Shown here: one piece after another, positions 1 to 8,410 of the stretch
Layout: each line of letters opens with the position of its first letter
How positions within the stretch are numbered: position 1 is the first letter of the stretch
Assembly (NCBI GenBank): GCA_003141245.1
Contig: PLLE01000008.1
Span: forward strand, 6,839 to 64,293
Direction: 5' to 3'
Length of the DNA stretch: 57,455 bases
DNA from: Chloroflexota bacterium
Lineage (GTDB): Bacteria; Chloroflexota; Limnocylindria; Limnocylindrales; CSP1-4
Made by a program: the position numbers and the translations under genes
Notes under the pieces: model-generated
Told to the model about the DNA's origin: nothing
The model's input: only the letters and a program-made list of their open reading frames with translations
Database searches by the model: none

Positions 1-602
1 ACGCGCAGGGCCTGCTTGCCCAGGGCCTCCTGCGAGCGCAGCATCGGGATCTTGTGGTCCAGGGCCTCGCCGGTGTACGAGACGAAGCCGGTGGGGATCG
101 TCAGGGTCACGCCGTTGGGCTCGACCTGCAGGAAGATCGGGCTCGTGACATCCCAGGCGGTGTAGCCTCGGGCCTCGAAGGTGGAGCGGATGCCGCCCGA
201 CGGGAACGAGCTGGCGTCGGGCTCGCCCTGCACCAGGCCTTTGCCCGAGAACTCGGCGATGGTCTGGCCTTCGCCGGTGGGGCTCAGGAACGAGTCGTGC
301 TTCTCGGCGCTACCGCCGGTCATGGGCACGAACCAGTGGGTGTAGTGGGAGGCGCCATGTTCCATGGCCCACTCCTTCACACCCTGGGCGACGGCGTCGG
401 CGATGGCCAGATCGAAGGGCTCGTGGCCTTCGATGGTGCGGCGCAGCTTCTTGAAGACCGGCTTGGCCAGGTACTGGCGCTGGGCGGCTTCTCCGAAGAC
501 GTACTCGCCGTAGATGTCCTCGCCGGTGTGCTCGAGGTAGTCCTGAGTGGAAGCAACTTTGTGGTTGGCGATCGCCTCGATGGCATTCTGACGAGCGGTC
601 AC
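1..602 (-). CDS. glnN: Type III glutamine synthetase, N-terminal part (cut by window edge)
   Basis: Makes glutamine from glutamate, ammonia and ATP in the cytoplasm. Only the first 200 codons are present; the rest lies left of position 1. The GTG start (600-602) has AGGAG five bases upstream. The translation carries GASHYTHWF at residues 83-91 and AEKHDSFL at 99-106. These are hallmarks of the GSIII (GlnN) family rather than the shorter GSI type, and the region upstream of them ([11 protein letters not shown], about 28-38) also fits GSIII. The next gene on the same strand ends about 200 bases upstream, so glnN probably has its own promoter in 603-775, although I see no clear -35/-10 pair there. 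The family is certain; activity cannot be judged because most catalytic residues lie outside the window. Confidence 0.9.
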   Translation of the reverse strand, partial: MTARQNAIEAIANHKVASTQDYLEHTGEDIYGEYVFGEAAQRQYLAKPVFKKLRRTIEGHEPFDLAIADAVAQGVKEWAMEHGASHYTHWFVPMTGGSAEKHDSFLSPTGEGQTIAEFSGKGLVQGEPDASSFPSGGIRSTFEARGYTAWDVTSPIFLQVEPNGVTLTIPTGFVSYTGEALDHKIPMLRSQEALGKQALR

Positions 603-775
603 TGCGACTCCTATCGACTGGGTTGGATGGTGTGCGGCTTCCGGGATTCCCCATGGTCGACCGCCGAGGGAACCTCATTCAAGGATCGAGGAAGAAGCTA
701 CCGGACTGAATGGGGGTGTCCAAGACCTCGGCCCTTGAGGACTCCAAAATGTCCCGAAAATGAAACCCTTTATCA

Positions 776-807
776 GTCGGCCGCGGCCGCGGCCGCCAGC
801 GGCCGAC
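776..807 (-). terminator. Hairpin at the end of the PLP-enzyme gene
   Basis: A perfect 9-bp inverted repeat (776-784 with 799-807) surrounds a further GGCCGC-rich palindromic loop. It starts on the first base of the TAG stop of the 807-2012 gene. No T tract follows, so this is a candidate transcription-end hairpin and not a proven intrinsic terminator. Confidence 0.4.
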
Positions 808-2012
808 TAGCCTCCGGGCGCGGACTGAATTGCTGTCCGAGCCGCGGCCAGCCCCAACTCGAAGTCGGCGCGGAGATCGTCCACGTCCTCCAGTCCCACC
901 GAGCAGCGGAGCAGTCCGGGGGCGATCCCGCTCGCGCGCAACGCGGCCGCGTCGAGCTGGCGGTGAGTGGTGGAAGGCGGGTGCGTCGTGATGGTGCGCA
1001 CGGCGCCGAGTGAGGCCGTCCGCTCCGCCACGACCATTGCGTCCAGGAAGGCCCGCCCCGCTTCGCGACCGCCGGCGAGTTCGAACGCCAGCATCCCCCC
1101 GAACACGTGCAGCTGCCGCATCGCCACCGAGTGGCTCGGATCGCCGGGCAGGCCGGGGTAGTGGACCAGCTCGACACCATCCTGGCCCGCCAGCCAGGCC
1201 GCCAGCTCGGTCGCCGTTTCAGTATGCCGCTCCATTCGGATCGCGAGCGTCGGCAGGCCGCGCAGGACCAGGAACGCCGCAAGCGGCGCAAGGGCGCCGC
1301 CCACGTCTACCAGGATCGGGCGGACGGCCGCGATCCGCTCGCGGCTCCCGACCACGACGCCCGCCAGAACGTCGCCGTGTCCCGAGAGGTACTTCGTGGC
1401 GGAATGCATCACCAGGTCCGCACCGAGCTCGATGGGCCGGCATCCGTAGGGCGAAGCGAATGTGTTGTCGACCAGCAGGAGCGCGCCATGGCGGTGCGCC
1501 AGCTCGGCCAGCGCCGCCAGGTCCGAAACCACGATCGTGGGGTTCGAGATCGTCTCGACGTACAGCACCGGCGCGCCGGTTCGTGCCAGGGCAGCGTCGA
1601 CGGCGGCCAGGTCCGTCGGGTCGACGAATTCGGTGGCGATCCCCAGGCCCGACAGCACGCGCACCAGCAGATCGCGCGTCGTGCCGTAGACCGCCTGCGT
1701 GGCGACGATCGTCTGGCCCGCCCGGACCGCCGACACGATCGCGGCATGGATGGCGGCCATCCCCGTCGCGAAGGCGAGGCCCGCCTCCGCCCCCTCGAGC
1801 TCGGCCACGGCGGCGCCCAGGACCGCGGTCGTCGGGTTGTCGATTCGACTGTAGGCATAGCCCGGGACGGCACCCGTCAGGACGTCGCCGAGCTCCGCGG
1901 CGTCGGCCGTGGAGAAGGCCGCCGCCTGGTAGATGGGCACGCTCGACGGAACCTGATCCACCCGCGGGGCACTGGTCGCCGCCTTGATAGCGCGAGTCGA
2001 AAAGCCGGCCAT
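807..2012 (-). CDS. PLP-dependent Cys/Met metabolism enzyme (cystathionine gamma-synthase / methionine gamma-lyase family)
   Basis: A fold-type I PLP enzyme of 401 residues acting on sulfur amino acids in the cytoplasm. The family signatures appear in order: YSRIDNPTT (54-62), TGMAA (83-87), YGTTRDL (109-115), YVETISNPT (151-159), VDNTFASP (181-188) and SATKYLSGH (204-212), where K207 is the PLP Schiff-base lysine. The ATG at 2010-2012 is preferred over a start 30 bases upstream because MAGFSTRAIK is the usual family N-terminus. The reaction (gamma-synthase, gamma-lyase or beta-lyase) cannot be decided from these motifs. The gene stands alone between a repeat array and a terminator-like hairpin. 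MetH lies in the same window but 43 kb away, so a methionine-pathway link is only suggestive. Confidence 0.88.
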   Translation of the reverse strand: MAGFSTRAIKAATSAPRVDQVPSSVPIYQAAAFSTADAAELGDVLTGAVPGYAYSRIDNPTTAVLGAAVAELEGAEAGLAFATGMAAIHAAIVSAVRAGQTIVATQAVYGTTRDLLVRVLSGLGIATEFVDPTDLAAVDAALARTGAPVLYVETISNPTIVVSDLAALAELAHRHGALLLVDNTFASPYGCRPIELGADLVMHSATKYLSGHGDVLAGVVVGSRERIAAVRPILVDVGGALAPLAAFLVLRGLPTLAIRMERHTETATELAAWLAGQDGVELVHYPGLPGDPSHSVAMRQLHVFGGMLAFELAGGREAGRAFLDAMVVAERTASLGAVRTITTHPPSTTHRQLDAAALRASGIAPGLLRCSVGLEDVDDLRADFELGLAAARTAIQSAPGG

Positions 2013-2044
2013 GGCGTGGATGCTACACCGCGGCCGGCGCACCG

Positions 2045-2211
2045 CTCAGCCGGGCCCCTCAGCCGGGCCCCTCAGCCGCACCGCCGCCCCTCAGCCGCGC
2101 CGCTCAGCCCCCCGCCGGGCCCCTCAGCCCCCCGCCGGGCCCCTCAGCCCCCCGCCGCCCCTCAGCCGCACCGCCGCCCCTCAGCCGCGCCGCTCAGCCC
2201 CCGCCGTGCTC
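2045..2211. repeat. C-rich tandem array of ten CTCAGCC-headed units
   Basis: Ten head-to-tail units each start with CTCAGCC on the plus strand and vary in length. Starts are at 2045, 2058, 2071, 2090, 2103, 2123, 2143, 2161, 2180 and 2193; lengths are 13, 13, 19, 13, 20, 20, 18, 19, 13 and about 19 bases. A 13-19-base pair order recurs (2071-2102 matches 2161-2192). The array fills the gap between the diguanylate-cyclase stop and the start of the PLP-enzyme gene, and its last unit runs into the cyclase stop codon. Confidence 0.9.
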
Positions 2212-3669
2212 TTCGCGATTGCCACGGTCTCGATCGGGCCGATCGCCGAGCATTTCGCCCTCGAGCGGCAGCGGCCGGAGGCCCAGCGTCGATGCGACCG
2301 GTCGATACGTCAGCGGCAGCGCCGGTGCCGGCATGTCGCCAGGGTCGGCATAGCCGACGACACGGTTCTTGCCGAGGCGCTTGGATAGGTACATAGCTTC
2401 GTCGGCGGCGATCATCAACTCGTCCGCGGTCTGCCCATCGTCCGGGTACGAGACCATTCCGATCGAGAGCGACGTCGTGATCTGCTGCCCGTCTGCCTCC
2501 ACCAGCAGGTCGCTGACGCCCTGCCGGATCTTCTCGGCGACGACGTAGGCGCCCGCCGGATCGGTCTCGGGCAGGAGCGCCACGAACTCGTCGCCGCCGT
2601 ATCGCGCCGGGACGTCGACGCCGCGCAGCCCCGAGCGGATGATCTCGGCCACGCCCCGGAGGACCCGGTCGCCCTGGTAGTGGCCGTAGCGGTCGTTGAT
2701 CCACTTGAGGCCGTCGAGATCCATCATCAGCAGGCAGAAGCCCCGACTGAAGCGGCGGCTTCGATGGATCTCGCGATCGACCGAGTTGAAGAGGAAAGCC
2801 CGGTTGTAGAGGTCCGTCAGCGAGTCGACCGTCGACAGTCGAATCGCGGTGTCGCGAGTGCGGGCCTGCACGCGCGAGATGACCATGCCGGCGTAGGCGA
2901 GCAGCATCATGGCCGTGAGGTTGATGCCGACCCGAGCGAGCGTCTCGCGGGCGGTCTCGCCGTCGAGCGGGCCGGAGAAAGCCGCGACGGCGTAGGCCAC
3001 GACCGCCATCACGGTCAGCAGAAGCGTGATCAGCGGCGAGACCATGAGCGCCGCCCCGCCCACGAGCAGCGGGTAGAGAAAGAAGAAGGGGCTCGACGAG
3101 TTGCCGGTGAGAAGGACCAGCATCGTCAGGAAGACGATCGCCGCGCTCCCCTCCAGTATCACGCGCAACTTTCCGAGTCCGCCCGTCGGCATCAGTTCGT
3201 GGACCACCAGGATGAAAGTTCCGGCCAGGGCCAACGTGACGAAGATCTGCGGCTGGACCGGCTGCCACAGCTGACTGACCGAAACGATGACCAGCACGGC
3301 CAGAATGAACGACCAGGCCAGGACCCGAGCGGCCCGGTTGAACGTATCGGCCGCGAAGGAGCCCCGAAGGACCTCGTCCAGCTCGTCGTCCGAAGGGCGA
3401 GTGGCGCGCCGTGCCAGAGCCTCGCTCTGCGTCTCCGGACGACGCTCCCGCGTCAGGAGCCGAACGGTCGACGATGCGCCGCCGTCGACAGGAACCGATT
3501 CGGGAGGAGCTGCCAGATAGTCGGTCAGGGGTCGCTGCCGCTCGATCACCAGGAAGCGGCCGTACAGCGGCCCTCGCCCCGTCAGGGCGGCCGCGAGCAG
3601 GGCGGCCAAGACCACAAGTACGACGGTGGCCACCGCCAATATCGCCAGGAGAGGCTCGACGGCTGGCAT
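2194..3669 (-). CDS. Membrane diguanylate cyclase (GGDEF)
   Basis: Synthesises c-di-GMP from two GTP at the inner face of the membrane. The protein has 491 residues. An N-terminal membrane helix (about 5-29) is followed by a soluble linker, then about five more helices between 116 and 265 that form a membrane sensor of no recognised family. The GGDEF domain spans about 280-440. It is intact: DSLTDLYNR (282-290), metal-binding Asp in MDLDG (316-320), the GGDEF active site at 358-362, and an RGVD inhibitory I-site at 349-352. It should therefore be active and feedback-inhibited. The tail (440-491) is Pro/Arg-rich. ATG start at 3667-3669. The gene stands alone, and a C-rich repeat array begins at its stop codon. 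Confidence 0.92.
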   Translation of the reverse strand: MPAVEPLLAILAVATVVLVVLAALLAAALTGRGPLYGRFLVIERQRPLTDYLAAPPESVPVDGGASSTVRLLTRERRPETQSEALARRATRPSDDELDEVLRGSFAADTFNRAARVLAWSFILAVLVIVSVSQLWQPVQPQIFVTLALAGTFILVVHELMPTGGLGKLRVILEGSAAIVFLTMLVLLTGNSSSPFFFLYPLLVGGAALMVSPLITLLLTVMAVVAYAVAAFSGPLDGETARETLARVGINLTAMMLLAYAGMVISRVQARTRDTAIRLSTVDSLTDLYNRAFLFNSVDREIHRSRRFSRGFCLLMMDLDGLKWINDRYGHYQGDRVLRGVAEIIRSGLRGVDVPARYGGDEFVALLPETDPAGAYVVAEKIRQGVSDLLVEADGQQITTSLSIGMVSYPDDGQTADELMIAADEAMYLSKRLGKNRVVGYADPGDMPAPALPLTYRPVASTLGLRPLPLEGEMLGDRPDRDRGNREEHGGG

Positions 3670-3863
3670 GGCCTCTGACTAGGGCGCGGCGAAGACTCAA
3701 GCCGCGATGCGGGCCCATATTAGTGCCGATATGAACCCTCGGCTGTCTGCGACCAGACTCTCGGTGCCAGCTCGCACCATGTGCGCCGGTGCGGTCGGGA
3801 GGGCTCTGGGGCCTCCTGGTTCGGTGTGCTACGTCCCAGGTTCTCGGGAGGCTCCGACCGCTC

Positions 3864-5147
3864 CTACCTGGGCAGCGGCAGCCGGTTCGTCCTGGCGATC
3901 TCGCCGAGGAACCGAGCCGAGGGCTTGGCGGTCCGTTCCTGCGTCTTTCGATCGACCGCGATCAGCCCGAATTCCATGGCGTAGCCGCTGGCCCACTCGA
4001 AGTTGTCGAAGGCGCTCCAGTGGATATAGCCCTGGAGCGGGATGCCGTCCGCGATCGCTGCGTGGAGGGAGCGGAGCCCGTCGGTGATGAACTCGATGCG
4101 CTCGGCGTCGTCCGAGGTGGCGACTCCGTGCTCGGTGACGACGATCGGCTTGCCCGGCAGGACCTGCGCCACACGCCGGACCGTGGCGGCTACGGCCCCG
4201 GGTCGATACTCCCAACCCATCTGAGTTCGCCGCATTTCCCGATCGTGGGTGAAGTCCAGACCGCTCTCTCGCTGCTTCGCTATGACACGTCCGACGAGGG
4301 CCTTCTCCACCGCCGGAATTGCCAGCGCGATCGAGGCGAAGATGCCGGCGATTCGGGGCATCTCGAGCTTGACGCGGCTGTACGTCTGAACGCCGATGAA
4401 GTCGTCGTCGACCGCGGCCTCGAGGAAGTAGTCCTCGCCCAGGCGGCGGGCATACCTCATGATCGCTGCGCCGCCCGCATTCGACTCCCATTCCTGCATG
4501 GCGTTGGTCAGGCCGACCTTCGCGTTGGGGCGAATCTCCTTGATGGCGGCTCGCGAGAGCTTGTGAGCCTCGACGAGCTTGGCGATCGCGGCCTTCAAGT
4601 TGTCTACACCGGTGAGTCCCGGCGGGAAGGGGAATCCGCCGCCGTAACCGCCGAGGGCTACCATGCCGGGCTCGTTCAGCGTGCAGTACCACTCGACCTT
4701 GTCGCCGAGCGCCTCCACGACGCGGCGGGTGAACCGCTCGAAGAGCATCGGAATCGAGGGCGCAAGCCAGCCGCCACGCTCGGCGAGCCACTGCGGCAGG
4801 GTGAAGTGATTGAGGGTGACCATCGGGATGAGCTTGCTCTCGCCGCAGAGATCGACCATGTTGCGGTAATGGTCCAGCTGGGCCTGGTCGAACTCGCCCT
4901 CGACCGGCTCGATCCGGGGCCACTCCACGGAGAAGCGGTAGGTGTTGAAGCCGAGACTCGCAAGAAGCGCGATGTCGCGCGGGTAGCGCTTGTAGTGCTC
5001 GATGGCTGTGCCGCTCGGCTCCTTGCATGGCGTGCCGGGCTTGTGCTCGAACGCCCACCAATCGCTGTTCGAGTTGTCGCCCTCCACCTGGTGTCCGGCG
5101 GTGGCCGTCCCCCAAAGAAACCCGTCTGGAAATGAAAGCTCGCTCAC
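3864..5147 (-). CDS. Family 1 glycoside hydrolase (beta-glucosidase-like)
   Basis: Hydrolyses beta-glycosides with retention in a TIM-barrel fold; it has no signal peptide, so it is probably cytoplasmic. The protein has 427 residues, near the GH1 norm. It starts FPDGFLWGTATAGHQVEG, the standard GH1 N-terminus. The acid/base Glu159 sits in TLNEP and the nucleophile Glu339 in VTEHG, where most members have TENG; the Asn-to-His change is unusual. HWSAFDNFEW near the C-terminus is the aglycone/-1 site loop. The GTG at 5145-5147 is chosen because the reading frame upstream lacks GH1 homology and would overlap the divergent gene at 5233. Substrate cannot be predicted from the sequence. Confidence 0.9.
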   Translation of the reverse strand: MSELSFPDGFLWGTATAGHQVEGDNSNSDWWAFEHKPGTPCKEPSGTAIEHYKRYPRDIALLASLGFNTYRFSVEWPRIEPVEGEFDQAQLDHYRNMVDLCGESKLIPMVTLNHFTLPQWLAERGGWLAPSIPMLFERFTRRVVEALGDKVEWYCTLNEPGMVALGGYGGGFPFPPGLTGVDNLKAAIAKLVEAHKLSRAAIKEIRPNAKVGLTNAMQEWESNAGGAAIMRYARRLGEDYFLEAAVDDDFIGVQTYSRVKLEMPRIAGIFASIALAIPAVEKALVGRVIAKQRESGLDFTHDREMRRTQMGWEYRPGAVAATVRRVAQVLPGKPIVVTEHGVATSDDAERIEFITDGLRSLHAAIADGIPLQGYIHWSAFDNFEWASGYAMEFGLIAVDRKTQERTAKPSARFLGEIARTNRLPLPR

Positions 5148-5232
5148 GGGTGGAGCATAGCGTTCGAGCCGCCCGCACCGGAGGCGTGCCGCCGTCCGTG
5201 ACGTCTCTGCCGGCGCACCCGATACTGACGCC

Positions 5233-5820
5233 ATGGCCGACGAACTTCGCGTCCAACCCGAATCCAGGGCCGCCTGGCGAGCCTGGTTGGCCGAACACCA
5301 CCGCCGGGACTCGGGCGTCTGGTTCGTCGCCTGGAAGAAGCGGACGGGCACGGCCACCGTCTCCTACGAGGAGGCCGTCGAGGAGGCCCTGTGCTTCGGC
5401 TGGGTCGACGGCGTCCTGGGCCGAGTCGATGACGAGCGCACGATGCTGTGGTTCGCGCCGCGCCGGCCCAGGAGCACGTGGGCGCGTTCGAACAAGGAGC
5501 GCGTGGCTCGACTGGAGGCCGCCGGCCTCATGACCGACGCCGGCCGCCAGGCCGTGGAGCTCGCCCGCGCCAACGGATCGTGGGAGTCGCTGGATGCGAT
5601 AGACGCGCTTGTCGTGCCCGACGACCTGGCCGCGGCTCTCGCCGAGCGACGGGGGGCGCGGGAGCTGTTCGACGCCAGCTCGGTGTCGGTCCGCAGGAGC
5701 GCCCTCGCCTGGGTCTACCAGGCCAGGAGGCCTCAGACCCGGGCCGCCCGCGTCGAGCAGATCGCAGCCATCGCCGGACGCGGCGAGCCGATTTCGAATC
5801 TCTGGCAGCGCCGCGACTGA
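5233..5820 (+). CDS. YdeI/OmpD-associated family protein
   Basis: A soluble 195-residue protein of the YdeI/OmdA family. The N-terminal half has the family pattern: residues following SRAAWRAWLAEHH, then GVWFVAWKK, then YEEAVEEALCFGWVDG (about 45-60), then an RRPRSTWARSNKERV segment. The C-terminal half is helical and carries the low-complexity end seen in relatives. Members are linked in the literature to resistance to cationic peptides, but no biochemical activity is established, so none is assigned. It diverges from the GH1 gene across 85 bases (5148-5232) that must hold both promoters, and converges with the unknown gene at 5859. Confidence 0.8.
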   Translation: MADELRVQPESRAAWRAWLAEHHRRDSGVWFVAWKKRTGTATVSYEEAVEEALCFGWVDGVLGRVDDERTMLWFAPRRPRSTWARSNKERVARLEAAGLMTDAGRQAVELARANGSWESLDAIDALVVPDDLAAALAERRGARELFDASSVSVRRSALAWVYQARRPQTRAARVEQIAAIAGRGEPISNLWQRRD

Positions 5821-5858
5821 GTTCCCGCCGCCTCGAGTCTCGCGCGCCGGCCCTCAGC

Positions 5859-6485
5859 TCAGAGCGCGGCCTCGATGGCCGCCGCGATCGCCAGGAACTC
5901 GCCCGCGTCGACCTCCGCGCTCATGCCCATCGAGGTCATCCGCGGCAGCGTGCCCAGGACGAGCACCGATCCGCCGGCTTCGGGCGCGAGCTTGAAGGTT
6001 CGAGGCGCCTTGACCGTGATGGCGCCCATCTCGGTCTCGGACCGCAGCAGCTTGTCGACGCGCTTGGCCAGGTCCTTGGCGGCGTTCAGCTTGCCCGCCA
6101 CAGTGGGATCGCCCAGGAACTTGGGCGTCCCGAACGACTTGTGGCCCTCGATCGTGATCTCGCCTGCCACCGGCTTCCCGAACGTGGCGCTGTAGAGCAG
6201 CGGGCCCGTGTATGCGCCGACGCCCTGCCGCTCCACCCACACGTGGAGGCTGGTCGGCCACGGCGCGGGCAGCGTGAACTTGTACCCGAACAGCCGGCTC
6301 GTCCGACCGCCGTTGAGGGCCGATCCGATATCGGACAGCACGCTGGCGACATTCGCCTTGCCCAGGCCGCCCTCCTCGATCTCAAAGGGCACCGGCGTCG
6401 TCGCACCTACGGAACCGCGGACCTTCTCTTCGATCGCACCCCCGATCTTCTGGGGATCCTGATTCCCGAAGATGAGGTTGTTCAC
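5859..6485 (-). CDS. Unknown 208-residue protein
   Basis: I do not recognise a family. The GTG start (6483-6485) has GGAGG about eight bases upstream, strong evidence that the gene is real. The translation has no signal peptide, membrane helix or Cys pair. It reads as a soluble alpha/beta protein rich in short strands (KFTLPAPWPTSLHVWVE, SVLVLGTLPRMTSMGMS). It ends with an alanine-rich helix. A run of alternating charged helix around residues 130-150 could mediate assembly. It converges with the YdeI-family gene (38-base gap) and its start faces the tRNA-Pro gene on the same strand. Function unknown. Confidence 0.75.
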   Translation of the reverse strand: MNNLIFGNQDPQKIGGAIEEKVRGSVGATTPVPFEIEEGGLGKANVASVLSDIGSALNGGRTSRLFGYKFTLPAPWPTSLHVWVERQGVGAYTGPLLYSATFGKPVAGEITIEGHKSFGTPKFLGDPTVAGKLNAAKDLAKRVDKLLRSETEMGAITVKAPRTFKLAPEAGGSVLVLGTLPRMTSMGMSAEVDAGEFLAIAAAIEAAL

Positions 6486-6576
6486 CGCAAATCCCTCCAG
6501 GCAAGAGGAGCACGATGGGTTGACGCGCTGGGGCTCCCCGATGGGAGTGGCCCATCACCATGAGCACGTGGAGAGG

Positions 6577-6651
6577 TGGTCGGGGCGGTGGGATTCGAAC
6601 CCACGATCTCGTGCTCCCAAAGCACGTGCCTTGCCGCTAGGCCACACCCCG
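6577..6651 (-). tRNA. tRNA-Pro (anticodon UGG)
   Basis: Read on the minus strand, the 75 bases fold into a full cloverleaf. Acceptor stem CGGGGTG pairs with CGCCCCG through one G-T pair. The D arm is GCCT/AGGC. The anticodon stem CGTGC/GCACG closes the loop TTTGGGA, giving anticodon TGG. The T arm GTGGG/CCCAC encloses TTCGAAT. The discriminator is A and CCA is encoded. It is transcribed away from the zinc-ribbon gene at 6790. Confidence 0.97.
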
Positions 6652-6661
6652 AACAGCGTCA

Positions 6662-6667
6662 ATCATA
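6662..6667 (-). promoter_or_regulatory. Possible -10 box for tRNA-Pro
   Basis: On the minus strand this reads TATGAT, ending ten bases before the first base of the mature tRNA. That spacing would place transcription start a few bases upstream of the tRNA. No good -35 hexamer is seen 16-18 bases further up, so this is tentative. Confidence 0.4.
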
Positions 6668-6789
6668 CGGCGCCCACCAGATGGGTTCTCATCACGAGCA
6701 CCTGGCGGGCGTCGTGGCGGGCCGGTACGATCCGTGCTGAAGCCGGGGCCGGGCGCTCCGGAACATGGGCGGCAGGAAGAAGGGAGCGA

Positions 6790-8304
6790 ATGGCCACCGT
6801 CGGGCTCGATTTCGAGCGTACCCTCTCCGCCTCCTCGATCGATCTCCGCCGCGCCATCGCCCAGGCGCTGGAGGAGCTCGGCTTCCAGATCACGGTCGAC
6901 CAGCTCACCCGAATCGAGGCCAAGCGCGGCAACCTGCTCGGCACCTCGCTGATGCTCAAGAAGGCGATGCCGGTTCTGGCGATCTTCGAAGTCGCGCCGA
7001 CGCCGAACGGTCGCGCGGTGGTCGCCCATCTGACCGACAACATCCGCAGCCTGTTCGGCAAGACCTGGGGTGTCAACCGCCAGTACCGCGAGATCTTCGA
7101 CGAGGTGCAACGCCGAGTGGACCTGGCCCTGGCCCGGCTGGATCCGGCTGCCGCCCAGTCGTTCGGTGAAGCGCGGTTCTGGAGTCGCGCCGCCGAGATC
7201 GGAGTTCTGGAGGGGAGCAACGCTATCAGCGCCAGGGTCAGCGCAGGCGCGGTCGACCTGGCCGGCAAGGCTCTCGACGGCTCGACCGACAAGACGCCCT
7301 CCGCCTGGAAGGGCGTCGATTCGGTCACGTTCCGGTCCTCCGCCGGGATGGCCTTCCGCACGCTGGCCGAAACGCAGGCAGCTCTCGGGATCGCGGTCAT
7401 GGTCGCTTCGCACCCCGACCCGCTGCAGCCGAACCTGGCCCCTGACGTCGAGGCGTTCGCGGCGGAGGTGGAGCGGCAGCTGACGGCGACCGCCGGCCGG
7501 GCGGTTCTGATCGAGGTCTCGGACGACCAACGGCAGGTCTTCGAATTCCTCAGCCAGCAGGCGCAGATCCGCGCCGAGCTGCCGCTGCGGACTCTGCACA
7601 CCTGCCGCAGCTGCCGGCTGGACAAGATCACGAACCCCGATTACGAACGCATCGCCGCTCGCAACGAGAAGATCGGCGACATCGTTGCCGGCGTCGGCGC
7701 CACGATCAGCTCCAAGGGGATCTCGCCGACGTTCGTGCTGGGCCAGGTATTCAAGCTGAAACGCCTGGACCCGGCCTACGTCTGCACTCGCTGCCAGGGG
7801 ATGGAGGCAGACGAACGCGTCGTCACCTTCTGCCCGAGCTGCGCCGAACTGATGCGCGACGTCGTGCTTGGCGTGTGCCCGAAGTGCGGCTTTGACTTCC
7901 GAACGAAGGTCGGCCAGACGCCGCTCTGGGTCGCCGTGCCGGAGAAGCCGGTCGAACCGGAGGTCGTCGCGGAGGCCGGCCCCGCGCCCGTCGCGTCCGC
8001 GCCCGTTGCCACTCGCCCGCCCGTGCCGGCCCAGCCCAAGGGTCCGCCCCCGCCACCGCCTCCGGCGTCCGTCTACCCAGCGGTCTCCGCGCCGAGAACG
8101 GCCTGGCCGACCGCGGCCGAAGTCCCGCTCGGAAGCCCGCCCCCCGGCAGGCGATCGGGCTGGCAATGCCAGCTCTGCCTCCGCGACTACCCGACGCTCT
8201 GGCGCGTGGTCATCGCCACTCCGGTCGGCTTCGAAGAGCGTTTCATCTGCGGCACGACGCCCGCCTGCCAGATGGCGTCGTTCGCCCCTGCCCTCCAGAC
8301 CTGA
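6790..8304 (+). CDS. Unknown protein with multiple zinc ribbons and a proline-rich linker
   Basis: A 504-residue soluble protein with no recognised family. Residues 1-265 form an alpha/beta region without motifs I know. They are followed by a Cys-rich part: CRSC (272-275), CTRC (332-335), CPSC (348-351) and CPKC (363-366), enough to bind two or more zinc ions. A Pro/Ala linker (about 385-455, including a seven-proline run) leads to a second small Cys module: CQLC near 464 and CGTTPAC near 490. The ATG at 6790 has GGGAG four bases upstream; the frame is open further upstream but crosses the tRNA gene, so that longer start is rejected. A hairpin follows the stop. Binding to nucleic acid or protein is possible but not shown. 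Confidence 0.82.
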   Translation: MATVGLDFERTLSASSIDLRRAIAQALEELGFQITVDQLTRIEAKRGNLLGTSLMLKKAMPVLAIFEVAPTPNGRAVVAHLTDNIRSLFGKTWGVNRQYREIFDEVQRRVDLALARLDPAAAQSFGEARFWSRAAEIGVLEGSNAISARVSAGAVDLAGKALDGSTDKTPSAWKGVDSVTFRSSAGMAFRTLAETQAALGIAVMVASHPDPLQPNLAPDVEAFAAEVERQLTATAGRAVLIEVSDDQRQVFEFLSQQAQIRAELPLRTLHTCRSCRLDKITNPDYERIAARNEKIGDIVAGVGATISSKGISPTFVLGQVFKLKRLDPAYVCTRCQGMEADERVVTFCPSCAELMRDVVLGVCPKCGFDFRTKVGQTPLWVAVPEKPVEPEVVAEAGPAPVASAPVATRPPVPAQPKGPPPPPPPASVYPAVSAPRTAWPTAAEVPLGSPPPGRRSGWQCQLCLRDYPTLWRVVIATPVGFEERFICGTTPACQMASFAPALQT

Positions 8305-8308
8305 GCGT

Positions 8309-8331
8309 CCGGTGGCCTCGACGGCCGCCGG
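8309..8331 (+). terminator. Hairpin after the zinc-ribbon gene
   Basis: A 9-bp stem (8309-8317 with 8323-8331, one G-U pair in RNA) with a five-base loop begins four bases after the stop codon at 8304. There is no T tract. Candidate terminator for the plus-strand gene, which converges with rdgB. Confidence 0.45.
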
Positions 8332-8410
8332 CAAGCTGCCGCGCCGGGTCCCTGGCGCGCGCCGCGCGGCCGGCCAACCCTCGAAGCGACCCGCCAAACG
8401 CGCTTCGCGC

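Noticed and set aside
54-1013. Plus-strand frame of 319 codons at the left edge
   Set aside because: Antisense to the glutamine synthetase and the PLP enzyme; no ribosome binding site or family signature.
2162-3718. Alternative minus frame across the diguanylate cyclase and the C-rich repeats
   Set aside because: Out of frame with the clear GGDEF domain; its tail is only translated repeat DNA.
6472-6789. N-terminal extension of the zinc-ribbon gene
   Set aside because: It reads through the tRNA-Pro gene; the ATG at 6790 has a good ribosome binding site.
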